Source: JBDTNK01 sp039933775 (GTDB lineage Bacteria; Chloroflexota; Limnocylindria; QHBO01). From it: a stretch of DNA of 56,830 bases. The first letter of the stretch is position 1. Every line of letters begins with the position of its first letter. Shown piece by piece: positions 37,048-46,190 of this stretch. The notes under the pieces were generated by a model, which was not told where the DNA came from, ran no database searches, and saw only the letters and a list, made by a program, of their open reading frames with translations. Position numbers and translations under genes: made by a program. The stretch covers positions 1-56,830 of the forward strand of contig JBDTNK010000009.1 of the NCBI GenBank assembly GCA_039933775.1, in the 5' to 3' direction.

Positions 37048-38555
37048 GGGTCGGGCGCTGCGCCCCAGGCCAGCAGCGCGGCGAGCCCCGCACCGCCCGC
37101 GCCGCGCGCGTCATAGGCTGCGGGAACGCCGAGCTGCTCGTGCAACCGCCGAGCCGCATCTGGCATGTACGGCGCCACGAGATGCCCGAGGATGCGGCAC
37201 GCCTCGGCCATGTTGGCGAGCACCTCGCCCAGCCGCTCGGTGTTGCCCTGCTTGTTGAGCGTCCACGGCGCCTGCGACTCGGCATAGCCGTTCGCCGCGC
37301 GCGTCAGCGTCATGAGCGAGGCCAGCGCCTCGTCGAGATGGTTGCGCTCCAGGGCGGCGTGGTACCCCTCGATGGCGCGGTCGGCAGCCGCGCGCAGCTC
37401 CCGGTCAGCAGGCTGGCTGCCGCCCGGCTGTGGCAGTGCCCCGTCCAGGTATCGGTTCGCCATGCTGACCGCGCGGTTGACGAGATTGCCCAGGTCATTG
37501 GCCAGATCGGCGTTGTAGCGCCGAACGAGCGCATCGGGGCTGAGGTCACCATCGCGGTCGAACGGGATTTCGCGCAGGACCAGGTATCGAACGCCGTCGA
37601 CGCCGAAGCGGGCGACCGCCTCGTCGGGATCCAGCACATTGCCCAACGTCTTGCTCATCTTCGCGCCGCGCAGGAGCATGAATCCGTGCGCGAAGACGGC
37701 GCGCGGCAGCTCGATCCCGGCGCTCATCAACATGGCCGGCCAGTAGAGGCAATGGAAGCGGGTGATGTTCTTGCCGATCACATGCAGGTCGGCGGGCCAG
37801 AAGCGCTCGAACAGCTCCGGATCGTCCGGGAAGCCGGCACCGGTCAGGTAGTTCGTCAGCGCGTCGAACCAGACGTAGATGCGGTGCCCCGGGTCGCCGG
37901 GGAAGGGAATCCCCCACTGCGTGCCCGCTCGGCTCACGCTGAAGTCGCGCAGCCCTTCCCGCAGCCAGCCGAGCACCTCGTTGCGGAAGTGTTCCGGCTC
38001 GCAGAACGACGGGTTCTCGGCGTAGAGGCGCTCGAGCGGCTCCTGGTAGCGCGAGAGGCGGAAGAAGTAGTTCTCCTCCTCGAGCCACTGCAGCTCGAGC
38101 GTCGGGTGGTCGGGGCAGCGGCCGTCGATGATCTGGGCATCGGTCTTGAACTCGTTGTCGCCGGGGCAGTACCAGCCGGCGTAGGTGCCCTTGTAGATGT
38201 CGCCGTTGGCCTGCGCACGCTCGACCATCTCGACCGAGGCGCGGACGTGGTCAGAGTCCGTGGTGCGGATGAACCGATCGTGGCTGATGCCGAAGCGCTC
38301 GAAGGTGCTGCGCCAGGAGGCGCTCCAGCGGTCGACGAGCTCGCGCGGCTGCATGCCGTTGGCATGCGCCAGGGGCTCGACCTGCGCCGAGTGCTCGTCC
38401 ATGCCGGTCAGGAAGCGGGTCTCGAGGCCCAGGAGGCGATGGTAGCGCGCGATGACGTCGGCGCCGATGACCTCGAACAGCGAGTGCAGCGGCGGCGCCG
38501 GACTGGGATAGAAGATCGCCGTGGTGAGGTAGTAGCGGCCCGAATGCGAGCTCAA
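36969..38555 (-). CDS. metG: methionine--tRNA ligase
   Basis: A 528-residue class I synthetase. The TTG start at 38555 overlaps the preceding stop (TTGA), giving SSHSGRYYLTTAIFYPS. The connective region has WYCPGDNEF. The KMSKS loop reads AKMSKTLGNVLDP, then comes the anticodon-binding helical domain. The HIGH region, normally P-H-L/I-G-H/S, reads PPLHSLFEVIGADVIARYH at residues 21-39, so the first His is Pro. There is no C-terminal dimerisation domain. Charging of tRNA-Met is still expected because the rest of the active site is intact. Confidence 0.92.
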   Translation of the reverse strand: MSSHSGRYYLTTAIFYPSPAPPLHSLFEVIGADVIARYHRLLGLETRFLTGMDEHSAQVEPLAHANGMQPRELVDRWSASWRSTFERFGISHDRFIRTTDSDHVRASVEMVERAQANGDIYKGTYAGWYCPGDNEFKTDAQIIDGRCPDHPTLELQWLEEENYFFRLSRYQEPLERLYAENPSFCEPEHFRNEVLGWLREGLRDFSVSRAGTQWGIPFPGDPGHRIYVWFDALTNYLTGAGFPDDPELFERFWPADLHVIGKNITRFHCLYWPAMLMSAGIELPRAVFAHGFMLLRGAKMSKTLGNVLDPDEAVARFGVDGVRYLVLREIPFDRDGDLSPDALVRRYNADLANDLGNLVNRAVSMANRYLDGALPQPGGSQPADRELRAAADRAIEGYHAALERNHLDEALASLMTLTRAANGYAESQAPWTLNKQGNTERLGEVLANMAEACRILGHLVAPYMPDAARRLHEQLGVPAAYDARGAGGAGLAALLAWGAAPDPWQTGTGSPLFPRLEVAAETAEAGAS

Positions 38556-39301
38556 TGCTGGCGCCCCTTCGGCCAGTACAGCTCCTTGCGAATCTGTTCG
38601 GGCGGGAAGCCGCGCGCCGCCGCGATCTCCTCGACCGCGCTCACCATCTCCGGGTTGCCGCAGAGGTAGATCGTTGCCGTTTCGGCGGTCAGGCCGTTGG
38701 CGTCGAGATGGTCCGCGACGATTGCCTCGACGCGCCCCGTGCAGCCGACCCAACTCGGGCACTGCTGCGGACGCGAGATGGTGCCGACGTATCGCAGCGG
38801 GAACGGATCATCGCGCTCGAGCGATTCGAGCTGCGCCCGCCAGGCCAGATCGTGATCGTAGCTCACGCCATGCAGGAGATGGATCTCGCGCGCCTCACCG
38901 CGCCCGCGCAGCGTCTCGATCATGCTCATGAACGGCGCCAGGCCCGTCCCCGATGCGACGAAAAGGCATTGCCGGCCATCGGGCTGCAGCAGGAACTTGC
39001 CCTTCGGTCCCTTGATATTGATCGGGTCGCCCAGCGTCCGCTCCCAGAGCAGCGGTGTGAAGCCGCCTCCCTCGACGCGCCGGATGAAGAACTCGTACTC
39101 GGACAGGTTGTCGGCCGAGGAGCTGACGCTCATGGGCCGCTGGACGAGCTTGCCGGCGTCGCCCACCAGTCCGAGCGTCGCGTACTGCCCCGCCTCGAAC
39201 GGAAACGGCGACTCGAGCGCCTGGACCCCCACGATGGCAAGCCCATCGGCGACCTCGTCCCAGCGCGAGAGCCGCCCGTTGTACGGGTATGCCTCGCTCA
39301 C
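38552..39301 (-). CDS. ferredoxin--NADP reductase family protein
   Basis: A 249-residue FAD/NAD(P)H oxidoreductase. The FAD-binding barrel holds the RPMSVSS motif (about 55-61). The NAD(P) domain starts at LFVASGTGLAPFMSM (about 113-127) and has HGVSY, YLCGNPEMV and the C-terminal ELYWPKG. It is a small single-polypeptide flavoenzyme like Fpr, reducing ferredoxin or flavodoxin. It lies directly upstream of metG, coupled by the TTGA overlap. Confidence 0.9.
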   Translation of the reverse strand: MSEAYPYNGRLSRWDEVADGLAIVGVQALESPFPFEAGQYATLGLVGDAGKLVQRPMSVSSSADNLSEYEFFIRRVEGGGFTPLLWERTLGDPINIKGPKGKFLLQPDGRQCLFVASGTGLAPFMSMIETLRGRGEAREIHLLHGVSYDHDLAWRAQLESLERDDPFPLRYVGTISRPQQCPSWVGCTGRVEAIVADHLDANGLTAETATIYLCGNPEMVSAVEEIAAARGFPPEQIRKELYWPKGRQH

Positions 39302-39391
39302 GGGCGCAAGGTTCGCGGGAAGCCGGCGGGACGTCCGGCGCTGGTCGACATGGCGGCGATGAGTATACCGGCGCGCGGAGGCGCGTCCGGT

Positions 39392-39418
39392 GGGAGGGCT
39401 CGATCAATGAGCCCTCCC
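39392..39418 (-). terminator. ssb terminator
   Basis: A 10-bp perfect stem (39392-39401 with 39409-39418) with a 7-nt loop lies 18 nt after the ssb stop. Confidence 0.65.
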
Positions 39419-39436
39419 GTGTCCCTGGACCCGCGC

Positions 39437-39874
39437 CTACAGCGCGACGAGCTCCTCGATCGGCTCGGTGACGCCGCCATTCATGTGCGGCGCCTCGGCC
39501 GCTGCCGCCTCGTCCGGCCCGGTGGCGACGGCCTGCGCCTCGCGGGCGTAGTCCTTCTTGCCGCGACCGGAGAGCATCTCGAGCGAGCTGACGACGACCT
39601 CGGTCTTCCAGTGCCGCGCGCCGGCATCATCGTCCCACTGGCGCGTCTGCAGCCGGCCCTCGATATCGACCAGCTGGCCCTTCGAGAGGAACTGCCCGCA
39701 GATTTCGGCGAGCCGGTCCCACGCCACGGCGTTGTGGTACTCGGTGCGCTCGCCGGCCCCGTTGCCGCGGTACTCGTTCGTCGCGATCACGAAATTCGCG
39801 ACCGGTTTGCCCGACGGCAGCGACCGGAGCTCCGGATCGCGCGTCAGGCGTCCCACCAGCATGACCTTGTTCAT
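39437..39874 (-). CDS. ssb: single-stranded DNA-binding protein
   Basis: A 145-residue SSB with GGAGGAG upstream of ATG 39874. The OB fold (MNKVMLVGRLTRDPELR, VANFVIATNEY, GQLVDIEGRLQTRQW) fills the first 105 residues. The tail is Ala-rich and ends EPIEELVAL; the usual acidic DDDIPF-type tip is not obvious, so interaction with repair partners may differ. It stands alone, not in an rpsF-ssb-rpsR cluster, and may be a second SSB. Confidence 0.93.
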   Translation of the reverse strand: MNKVMLVGRLTRDPELRSLPSGKPVANFVIATNEYRGNGAGERTEYHNAVAWDRLAEICGQFLSKGQLVDIEGRLQTRQWDDDAGARHWKTEVVVSSLEMLSGRGKKDYAREAQAVATGPDEAAAAEAPHMNGGVTEPIEELVAL

Positions 39875-40012
39875 GGATCGTTCTCCTCCATCCCGCCTTC
39901 CGCGGGTCACCGATGAGCTGAGCCGGGGCGAGTCGGCAGCTCGGTTCACGATCGTAGGAGGAGGCGCTTACCGTGCCATTACGCGCGGCTTATCCGGCGC
40001 TCCGGCCGGCGC

Positions 40013-40870
40013 TCAGGGTCGGCGTGATCCCGGCCGGCGACGCGGGTAGAGGTGGTCGATCCCCGGGGTGCGCAGCGAGACCTTGGCCACCGGTGGCGTC
40101 TGGCGCTTGAACTCCATGCGGGCCACGCGGCGCTCCACGGACTCGACGAGGCGTCGGTCGAGGCCGGCGGCGACGCATCGGTCCACCGTCCAGCGGCGAT
40201 CGACGAGCGCGTAGAGGGCGCGATCGAGGTCGGCATACGTGGCACCGAGCTCACCTTCGTCGGTCTGGCCGGGCCACAGGTCGGCCGATGGCGGCTTGCC
40301 CAGGATCCGCTCCGGCACGCCCAGAAAGCGCGCCACGTCGCGCAGCTGGCTCTTGTACAGGTCGCCAATCGGCGCGAAGGCGCACGCCATGTCACCGTGC
40401 AGCGTGCCGTAGCCCAGCAGCGCCTCTGTCTTGTTGCTCGTCCCCGCCACGAGCGCCTCCTCGCGCGCGGAGCGGTCGAAGAGCACGATCATGCGCTGGC
40501 GGGCCATGACGTTGCCACGCCGCACGTTGTCGGCGTCGGGCATGCGCTCGAGCATCGGGTCGACCATGGGCGTGATCTCGACGAGCTCGGTCGGGCAGCC
40601 CAGGTCCTCGACCACCGCCAGCGCATCGGTCTCAGAAGCCTCCGACGAGGTGCGATACGGCATGCGGATGGCGAGCACGTTCTCGGGACCGATGGCCCGC
40701 GCGCACAGGTAGGCGACCGCGGCGGAGTCGACTCCGCCGGAGAGACCCAGCACCACCCGGCCGAAGCCGGTCTGCTCGAGCTGGCCCCCGATGAAGCCGG
40801 TGATCACGCCGACCGCCTGTTCCGGCTCGATGGCGGGCAGCACGGCCTGCTCCGAGACGGGCGCGCTCAT
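40013..40870 (-). CDS. nadE: NAD synthetase, synthetase domain
   Basis: A 285-residue ATP-pyrophosphatase. The P-loop SGGVDS is at 44-49, with later NAD synthetase blocks GTSNKTEALLGYGT and PSADLWPGQTDE. It makes NAD from nicotinic acid adenine dinucleotide with ammonia. It overlaps the upstream nitrilase-like gene by 4 nt (ATGA at 40867-40870). The pair is equivalent to the two halves of the glutamine-dependent, two-domain NadE. Confidence 0.94.
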   Translation of the reverse strand: MSAPVSEQAVLPAIEPEQAVGVITGFIGGQLEQTGFGRVVLGLSGGVDSAAVAYLCARAIGPENVLAIRMPYRTSSEASETDALAVVEDLGCPTELVEITPMVDPMLERMPDADNVRRGNVMARQRMIVLFDRSAREEALVAGTSNKTEALLGYGTLHGDMACAFAPIGDLYKSQLRDVARFLGVPERILGKPPSADLWPGQTDEGELGATYADLDRALYALVDRRWTVDRCVAAGLDRRLVESVERRVARMEFKRQTPPVAKVSLRTPGIDHLYPRRRPGSRRP

Positions 40871-41751
40871 GCCGGCTCGACGACCGGCGGCGGCAGCTCG
40901 GCCCGCTCCGTGATGATCCGGTCGAGCTCTCGGCGCACCAGCTCAAGCCGCTCGTCGGCCAGCAGCGGCAAGGTGTAGCGCTGCATGCGCAGGTCATCGG
41001 TCTCGAGGTCGCCCAGGACGAGCGCCTCCTCCCAGAGTGGCGCCTCGGCGAGCACGCGACCATCGGATGCCAGGAGGCGCGAGCCGCCCCAGAAGGTGAG
41101 TCCCTCCTCGTTGCCGACGCGGTTGCAGAACGCGATGCCGACCGTGCCGAGCAGTGCGTACGTATCCTGCATCTTGTGCCAGCCGGCAATCGCGACCATC
41201 CCCGCCGCGCTGCCCGGGGCGCGCGACGGTCCCGCCGCCACGTTGACCAGCAAGCTCGCGCCATCGGCCGCCTGGAGCATCGGCAGGCTGGCATGCCAGA
41301 AGTCCTCGCACACGCTGAGCCCGATCCGGCCCAGCGGCTCCCCGACTGCAACGGTCCGAATCGTGTCGCCGGCGCGGGTGAAGCGTCCCTCGTCGAAGAG
41401 GCCGTAGGTGGGCAGGTAGACCTTGCGGTGCAGCCCGATGACCTCACCTCCGCGCAGCAGCGCGACGCTGTTGCAGTACCGATGCTCCGGCGTCTCCTCC
41501 ACGAAGCCGACCGCGACCATGGCGCCGCCGGCGTCGGAGCCGATGGCGGCGAGGCGCGGATCGTCGGAGCGCATCGCCACCTCGGGGACAAGGTCCTGCA
41601 GCAGATAGCCGGTCAGCGCCAGTTCCGGGAAGACGACCAGCTGCGCCCCTTCGCGCACCGCCTCGCGTGCCCGGTCCGCGACCAGCTCGAGGTTCGCCTC
41701 GACGTCGCCGAGTCGCGGCGCGATCTGTGCCAGCCCGATGCGGACGATCAT
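40867..41751 (-). CDS. nitrilase-superfamily amidohydrolase, probable glutaminase partner of NadE
   Basis: A 294-residue enzyme with the full catalytic set: Glu43 in FPELALTGY, Lys110 in HRKVYLPTYG and Cys148 in SVCEDFWH. This exact arrangement, with YLPTYG.FDE and CEDFW, is that of the glutaminase domain of glutamine-dependent NAD synthetase. It is encoded as a separate protein just upstream of the synthetase domain. Presumably it liberates ammonia for NadE. The start ATG at 41751 begins MIVRIGLAQIAPRLGD. Confidence 0.9.
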   Translation of the reverse strand: MIVRIGLAQIAPRLGDVEANLELVADRAREAVREGAQLVVFPELALTGYLLQDLVPEVAMRSDDPRLAAIGSDAGGAMVAVGFVEETPEHRYCNSVALLRGGEVIGLHRKVYLPTYGLFDEGRFTRAGDTIRTVAVGEPLGRIGLSVCEDFWHASLPMLQAADGASLLVNVAAGPSRAPGSAAGMVAIAGWHKMQDTYALLGTVGIAFCNRVGNEEGLTFWGGSRLLASDGRVLAEAPLWEEALVLGDLETDDLRMQRYTLPLLADERLELVRRELDRIITERAELPPPVVEPA

Positions 41752-41881
41752 GCGCGACAGCGTAGCGTGGCTCCGAGCGACCCGCCGCAGTCTTCTGTCT
41801 GGCTGTCAGCGGTTATGTCGTTTGTGATATATCGGCCAACACGGGCGACGGCACTATCGATCGACCGATGACGACCTCCAG
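41752..41881. other. intergenic region between nad genes and transporter operon
   Basis: 130 nt between the start of the nitrilase gene and the stop of the peptide-transporter ATPase. It is locally AT-rich around 41820-41850 (TGATATATC). It should hold the promoter for the nad operon; a TTGGCC-17-ATAACC pair read on the minus strand is possible but weak. No gene was seen. Confidence 0.35.
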
Positions 41882-43102
41882 CTAGAGGCGGCTCTGCGCC
41901 TCGCCGCCGGCGACATCGCCTCCGGGCCGGTCGAAGACGCCGCCATCGTCGCTCGGCGGCAGGCCACCCGGCGTGATGACCTCCTCGTCGCTCACGACGC
42001 GCGCGCCACTGCGCGCGGCCGCCCTGCCGATGAGCTGCTCGCGACGCTCGGGATCGAGGAGCTGCTCCGCGAAGTGGCAGGCCACGCCGTGCGCGGGGCG
42101 CAGGTCACGCAGCGCCGGCCGTTCCGTCACGCAGCGCTCCGGGTTGCCGAGCTGCTGGCGCAGCCAGCAGCGGGTGTGGAAGCGGCAGCCCGACGGCGGA
42201 TTGACCGGCGAGGGCACGTCGCCGAGCAGGATGATCCGCTTGCGCCGGTCGCGGAGATCGGGATCGGCGATTGGCACCGCGGAGAGCAGCGCGATGGTGT
42301 ACGGGTGCAGCGGCAGCCGGTACACCTCCTTCGACTCCGCCACCTCGGCCAGACCGCCCAGGTACATCACCGCCACGCGGTCGCTGATGTGCTCGACGAC
42401 GCCCATGTTGTGCGCCACGAAGACGTAGGTCAGCCCCAGCTCGCGCTGCAGGCGGCGCAGCAGGTTGAGCACCTGGGCCTGGATGCTGACATCGAGGGCG
42501 CTCACCGGCTCGTCGCACACCACGAGGTCCGGCTCGAGGACGAGCGCGCGCGCGATGCCGATCCGCTGCCGCTGCCCGCCGCTGAACTCGTGCGGGTAGC
42601 GGCGTGCGTGATACGGCTGCAGGCCGACGAGCTCCATGATCTTCGCGACCTTGTCGCGGCGCTCGGCCGCGGACCCCATGGCGTGGATGCGCAGCCCATC
42701 GCCGATGCTGGCCCCGATCGGCGTTCGCGGGTCGAGGCTGGCGTACGGGTCCTGGAAGATGATCTGCATCCGGCGCCGAAACGGCTTGAGCGCGGCGCCG
42801 CGCAGGTTCGTGATGTCAGTGCCGTCGAACACGATGCGTCCCGCCGTCGGATCGATGAGCCGCAGCAGCAGCCGCCCGACGGTGGTCTTGCCGCAGCCCG
42901 ACTCCCCCACCAGGCCCAGCGTCTCGCCGCGCCGGATATCGAAGCTCACGTCGTCGACCGCCTTCACGTCGGCGATCCGGCGCTGCAGGATGCCACCGGT
43001 GATCGGGAAATACTCCGCGAGGTGCTCGACCTGCACGAGCGGCGTGGCCGCCGGCTCGGCGAGCGGTGCCGCCTTTGGCTGAAGCTGTGGTGCGGCGGTC
43101 AT
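41882..43102 (-). CDS. oligopeptide ABC transporter ATP-binding protein, OppF type (cassette 1)
   Basis: A 406-residue ATPase. It has Walker A GESGCGKTT, the Q-loop QDPYASL, signature FSGGQRQRIG, Walker B DLVVCDEP and the switch His in FVAHN. The C-terminal oligo_HPY region carries four Cys in the pattern CRFHTRCW...RC...ACHF that can bind an Fe-S cluster in relatives. It is followed by a unique tail of about 60 residues. It pairs with the OppD-type gene, which it overlaps by 4 nt. Confidence 0.94.
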   Translation of the reverse strand: MTAAPQLQPKAAPLAEPAATPLVQVEHLAEYFPITGGILQRRIADVKAVDDVSFDIRRGETLGLVGESGCGKTTVGRLLLRLIDPTAGRIVFDGTDITNLRGAALKPFRRRMQIIFQDPYASLDPRTPIGASIGDGLRIHAMGSAAERRDKVAKIMELVGLQPYHARRYPHEFSGGQRQRIGIARALVLEPDLVVCDEPVSALDVSIQAQVLNLLRRLQRELGLTYVFVAHNMGVVEHISDRVAVMYLGGLAEVAESKEVYRLPLHPYTIALLSAVPIADPDLRDRRKRIILLGDVPSPVNPPSGCRFHTRCWLRQQLGNPERCVTERPALRDLRPAHGVACHFAEQLLDPERREQLIGRAAARSGARVVSDEEVITPGGLPPSDDGGVFDRPGGDVAGGEAQSRL

Positions 43103-44142
43103 GGCTTGTTCCCGTCGGTGCGTTGCGCCAGCCAGCAGCGCGCCTCGTGGCCGGGCGACACCTCGCGCAGCTCGGGATGCTGCTCGAGCGCCTCGACCAC
43201 GTTCCAGTCGACGCGATCCTGGCAGCGCGGCGCAAAGCGGCAGCCGCTGGGCAGCGCGATGAGGTTCGGCACATTGCCCGGGATGGTGGCGAGCTCCTCG
43301 CGCGCGTCGCCGAGCTTGGGCACCGAGCCGATCAGACCGCGCGTGTACGGGTGCTGCGGATCGGCGAACAGGTTATGGACCGATGCCTGCTCCACGATCT
43401 CGCCCGCGTACATCACCGCCACGCGGTCGCACATCTCCGCCACCACGCCCAGGTCGTGGGTGATGAGGATGATCGCGGTGCCGGTATCGGCCTGCAGGCC
43501 GCGCATGAGGTCCAGGATCTGCGCCTGGATCGTGACGTCGAGCGCCGTCGTCGGCTCATCGGCGATGAGCAGCTCCGGCTCGCAGGCCAGAGCCATGGCG
43601 ATCATCACGCGCTGCGCCATGCCGCCCGACAGCTCGTGCGGATACGCCTCCAGCCGGCGCTTCGGGTCGGGGATGCCGACGGTGCGCAGCAGCTCCAGGC
43701 TTCGGTCGCGCGCCGCGCGCTTCTTCATGTTGCGATGCAGCTGGAGCACCTCGCCAATCTGGTGACCGACCGAGTAGACCGGGTTGAGGCTGCTCGTCGG
43801 CTGCTGAAAGATCATGCTCACGCGGTTGCCGCGGATCTCGCGCATCCGCTTCTCCGGCAGCTTCAGCAGGTCGACGCCGTCGAAGATGACCTCGCCGGCC
43901 TCGATTCGCCCGGGGCGCGCCACGAGGCGCATGAGTGACAGGCTCGTGACGCTCTTGCCGCAGCCCGACTCGCCGACGAGTCCCAGGATCTCGCCACGGT
44001 TGACGTGCAGATCGACGCCGGTGACGGCCCGCACGACGCCGTCGCGGGTCGCGAAGCTCGTCGTCAGGCCGCGAACATCCAGGAGCGGCTTGACGTCGCC
44101 GCCGGAGGCTGGACGTGGCTCGCGCAGCTCGCTGATGGTCAT
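43099..44142 (-). CDS. oligopeptide ABC transporter ATP-binding protein, OppD type (cassette 1)
   Basis: A 347-residue ATPase with start ATG 44142 (overlapping the OppC stop, ATGA). Walker A GESGCGKSV, Q-loop QQPTSSL, signature LSGGMAQRV, Walker B LLIADEP and H-loop ITHD are present. In the C-terminal Cys motif, CRFAPRC and the final RCW are present but the third Cys is missing (DWNVVEA instead), unlike the three other ATPases here. Confidence 0.93.
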   Translation of the reverse strand: MTISELREPRPASGGDVKPLLDVRGLTTSFATRDGVVRAVTGVDLHVNRGEILGLVGESGCGKSVTSLSLMRLVARPGRIEAGEVIFDGVDLLKLPEKRMREIRGNRVSMIFQQPTSSLNPVYSVGHQIGEVLQLHRNMKKRAARDRSLELLRTVGIPDPKRRLEAYPHELSGGMAQRVMIAMALACEPELLIADEPTTALDVTIQAQILDLMRGLQADTGTAIILITHDLGVVAEMCDRVAVMYAGEIVEQASVHNLFADPQHPYTRGLIGSVPKLGDAREELATIPGNVPNLIALPSGCRFAPRCQDRVDWNVVEALEQHPELREVSPGHEARCWLAQRTDGNKP

Positions 44143-45026
44143 CGGTTCAACCGGGGATCGAGCGCGTCGCGGATCCCGTCGCCGAGCAGGTTGAAGCCGA
44201 GCACGCTGAGGGCCAGGGCGAGGCCCGGGAAGAGGATCAGGTGCGGCGAGTTGAAGACCTGGTTGCGCTCCGCACCGATCATCTGGCCCCACTCGGCGGT
44301 CGTCGGGTCCGCCCCCAGGCCCAGGAACGAGAGCGCGGCGACTTCCAGGATCGCGCCGGCGATGCCCAGCGTGCCCTGCACGATGAGCGGCGTGAGCGAG
44401 TTGGGCAGGATGCGGCGGAAGAGGATGCCGGTCGACGACTCGCCCAGCGCGCGGGATGCGGTGATGTAGTCGTTCCCGCGCACCGACAGGACCGATGCGC
44501 GCATGACGCGCGCGTAAACCGGGATCGACACGATGCCGATGGCGAGCATGGCGTTGATGAGCCCGGGGCCGAGCACGGTGACGATTGCGATCGCCAGCAC
44601 CAATGCGGGGAAAGCCAGGAAGACGTCCATGATGCGCATGATGATGTTATCGATGGCTCCCCCGGCGTAGCCGGCGATCGCGCCCAGGACAGTGCCGATG
44701 ACGATCGCGAAGCCGACCGTCACGAATCCGATCTGGAGCGAGGTCTGGGCGCCGAACACGACGCGGCTGAAGAGGTCGCGGAAGTTCGCGTCGGTCCCCA
44801 TCAGGTGCGCCAGGCTGGGGCCCTCGCGCCGGCTGACGTCACGCAGCACCTGGGTCGGCTCGAAGGGGGCGATGATCGGCGCGAAGATGGCCAGGGTGAA
44901 GAGGATCGTGAGCAGCACCAGACCGACCTGCGCCGATCGCTGCGACGCGATCGTGCCCAACGTATCGCGCCACAGGCTGGCCGGACGCTCCCTGCGAACG
45001 CCCTCGGGGGCGGTGACGGCGGTCAC
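44139..45026 (-). CDS. oligopeptide ABC transporter permease, DppC/OppC type (cassette 1)
   Basis: A 295-residue membrane protein with about six helices, an N-terminal cytoplasmic segment and the EAA loop (EVAALSFLGLGADP near 235-250) that docks to the ATPases. The N-terminal OppC-type motif LGTD-like region reads HLMGTDANFRDLFSR. It overlaps OppB and OppD by 4 nt on either side, so the five-gene order is SBP-B-C-D-F. Confidence 0.93.
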   Translation of the reverse strand: MTAVTAPEGVRRERPASLWRDTLGTIASQRSAQVGLVLLTILFTLAIFAPIIAPFEPTQVLRDVSRREGPSLAHLMGTDANFRDLFSRVVFGAQTSLQIGFVTVGFAIVIGTVLGAIAGYAGGAIDNIIMRIMDVFLAFPALVLAIAIVTVLGPGLINAMLAIGIVSIPVYARVMRASVLSVRGNDYITASRALGESSTGILFRRILPNSLTPLIVQGTLGIAGAILEVAALSFLGLGADPTTAEWGQMIGAERNQVFNSPHLILFPGLALALSVLGFNLLGDGIRDALDPRLNR

Positions 45027-46099
45027 GACAGCCGGATCCGTGGATCGAGGTAGGCGTAGCTGACGTCGACGACCAGGTTGACGAGCAGGTAGCCCAGGGC
45101 AACGACGAGCGTCACCCCCTGGATCACGATGTAGTCGCGGCCCAGGATCGCCTCGGTCAGCGTCTTGCCCACCCCGGCCAGGTTGAAGATCGTCTCGGTC
45201 AGGATCGCCCCGGAAGTCAGCGCGCCGAGCGACAGACCGATGATCGTCACGACCGGCAGCAGTGCGTTGCGCAGCGCGTGGCGCAGGACGACAGGGCGCG
45301 GCCCCAGGCCCTTGGCGCGGGCGGTTCGGATGTAGTCAAGGCCCATCACGTCGAGCAGGCTCGAGCGTGTCATGCGGGCGATGATCGCCATGGGGATCGT
45401 GGACAGTGCCACGACCGGCAGCACCAGGTGCCTGAGCGCATCCCCCAGGATCGCCCACTGACCCGTGACGAGCCCGTTGATCACGAACATGTTCGACACG
45501 AAGTCGAGGATGTCACGCAGCGGCCCCGTCAGGCCCTCCATGCCCCACGCCTGCGGGATCGTCTGCGGCACGAGCGCAGCGGAGAGGCGTCCCGAGGGAG
45601 GCAGCGCGAACGGTGTGTCGCGCAGCACCACGCCGAAGAGCCAGGCCAGCACCAGGCCCAGCACGAAGACCGGGATCGAGACGCCGGCGTTGGCGATGAA
45701 CATGGTGAAGACATCGACCGGCGAGTTGCGTCGGGTCGCCGACAGGACACCAAGCGTGATGCCGACGATGGTGGCCAGCAGCAGTGCCAGCAGCGCGAGC
45801 TCGAGCGTGACCGGCAGGCGCTCGCCCAGGATCTCGATCACGGGGCGCCCCTGGCGGATCGAGTCACCCAGATCGCCCCTGGCCAGCTGTCCGACGTAGA
45901 TGCCGAACTGGATCGGAATCGGCTCGTCGAGGCCGTAGCGCACCTCGAAGGCGTCGCAGATCTCATCGGTGGCGCGCTCGCCGAGCAGGGCGCGGCACGG
46001 GTCGCCCGGCAGGAGGCGCGGCAGCGCGAAGACGAGAAAGATGATGCCGAGCAGGACCGGCACGCTGAGCAGCAGCCGGCGAGCGATGAATCGGAGCAT
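45023..46099 (-). CDS. oligopeptide ABC transporter permease, DppB/OppB type (cassette 1)
   Basis: A 358-residue permease. The N-terminal anchor MLRFIARRLLLSVPVLLGI is diagnostic of OppB, followed by about six helices. The EAA-type loop and the segment DYIRTARAKGLGPRPVV form the ATPase contact. It has a 40-50-residue insertion after the third helix (residues 160-215), common in some Dpp permeases. The upstream gap contains a strong hairpin after the substrate-binding protein gene. Confidence 0.93.
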   Translation of the reverse strand: MLRFIARRLLLSVPVLLGIIFLVFALPRLLPGDPCRALLGERATDEICDAFEVRYGLDEPIPIQFGIYVGQLARGDLGDSIRQGRPVIEILGERLPVTLELALLALLLATIVGITLGVLSATRRNSPVDVFTMFIANAGVSIPVFVLGLVLAWLFGVVLRDTPFALPPSGRLSAALVPQTIPQAWGMEGLTGPLRDILDFVSNMFVINGLVTGQWAILGDALRHLVLPVVALSTIPMAIIARMTRSSLLDVMGLDYIRTARAKGLGPRPVVLRHALRNALLPVVTIIGLSLGALTSGAILTETIFNLAGVGKTLTEAILGRDYIVIQGVTLVVALGYLLVNLVVDVSYAYLDPRIRLS

Positions 46100-46123
46100 C
46101 GACGCCTCAGCGATGAAACGAAA

Positions 46124-46157
46124 GGAGGGACGCCGTCCGCGTGGGCGGCGCCCCTCC
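46124..46157 (-). terminator. hairpin between permuted SBP and its OppB gene
   Basis: A stem of 15 pairing positions with one mismatch and one G-U pair (46124-46138 with 46143-46157) and a 4-nt loop. It lies between the SBP stop (46191) and the OppB start (46099). The position fits an attenuator or mRNA stabiliser that raises binding-protein level over permeases. Confidence 0.65.
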
Positions 46158-46190
46158 GAGTCTACGTCAGAACTATCAAGGTTCCGCTGC

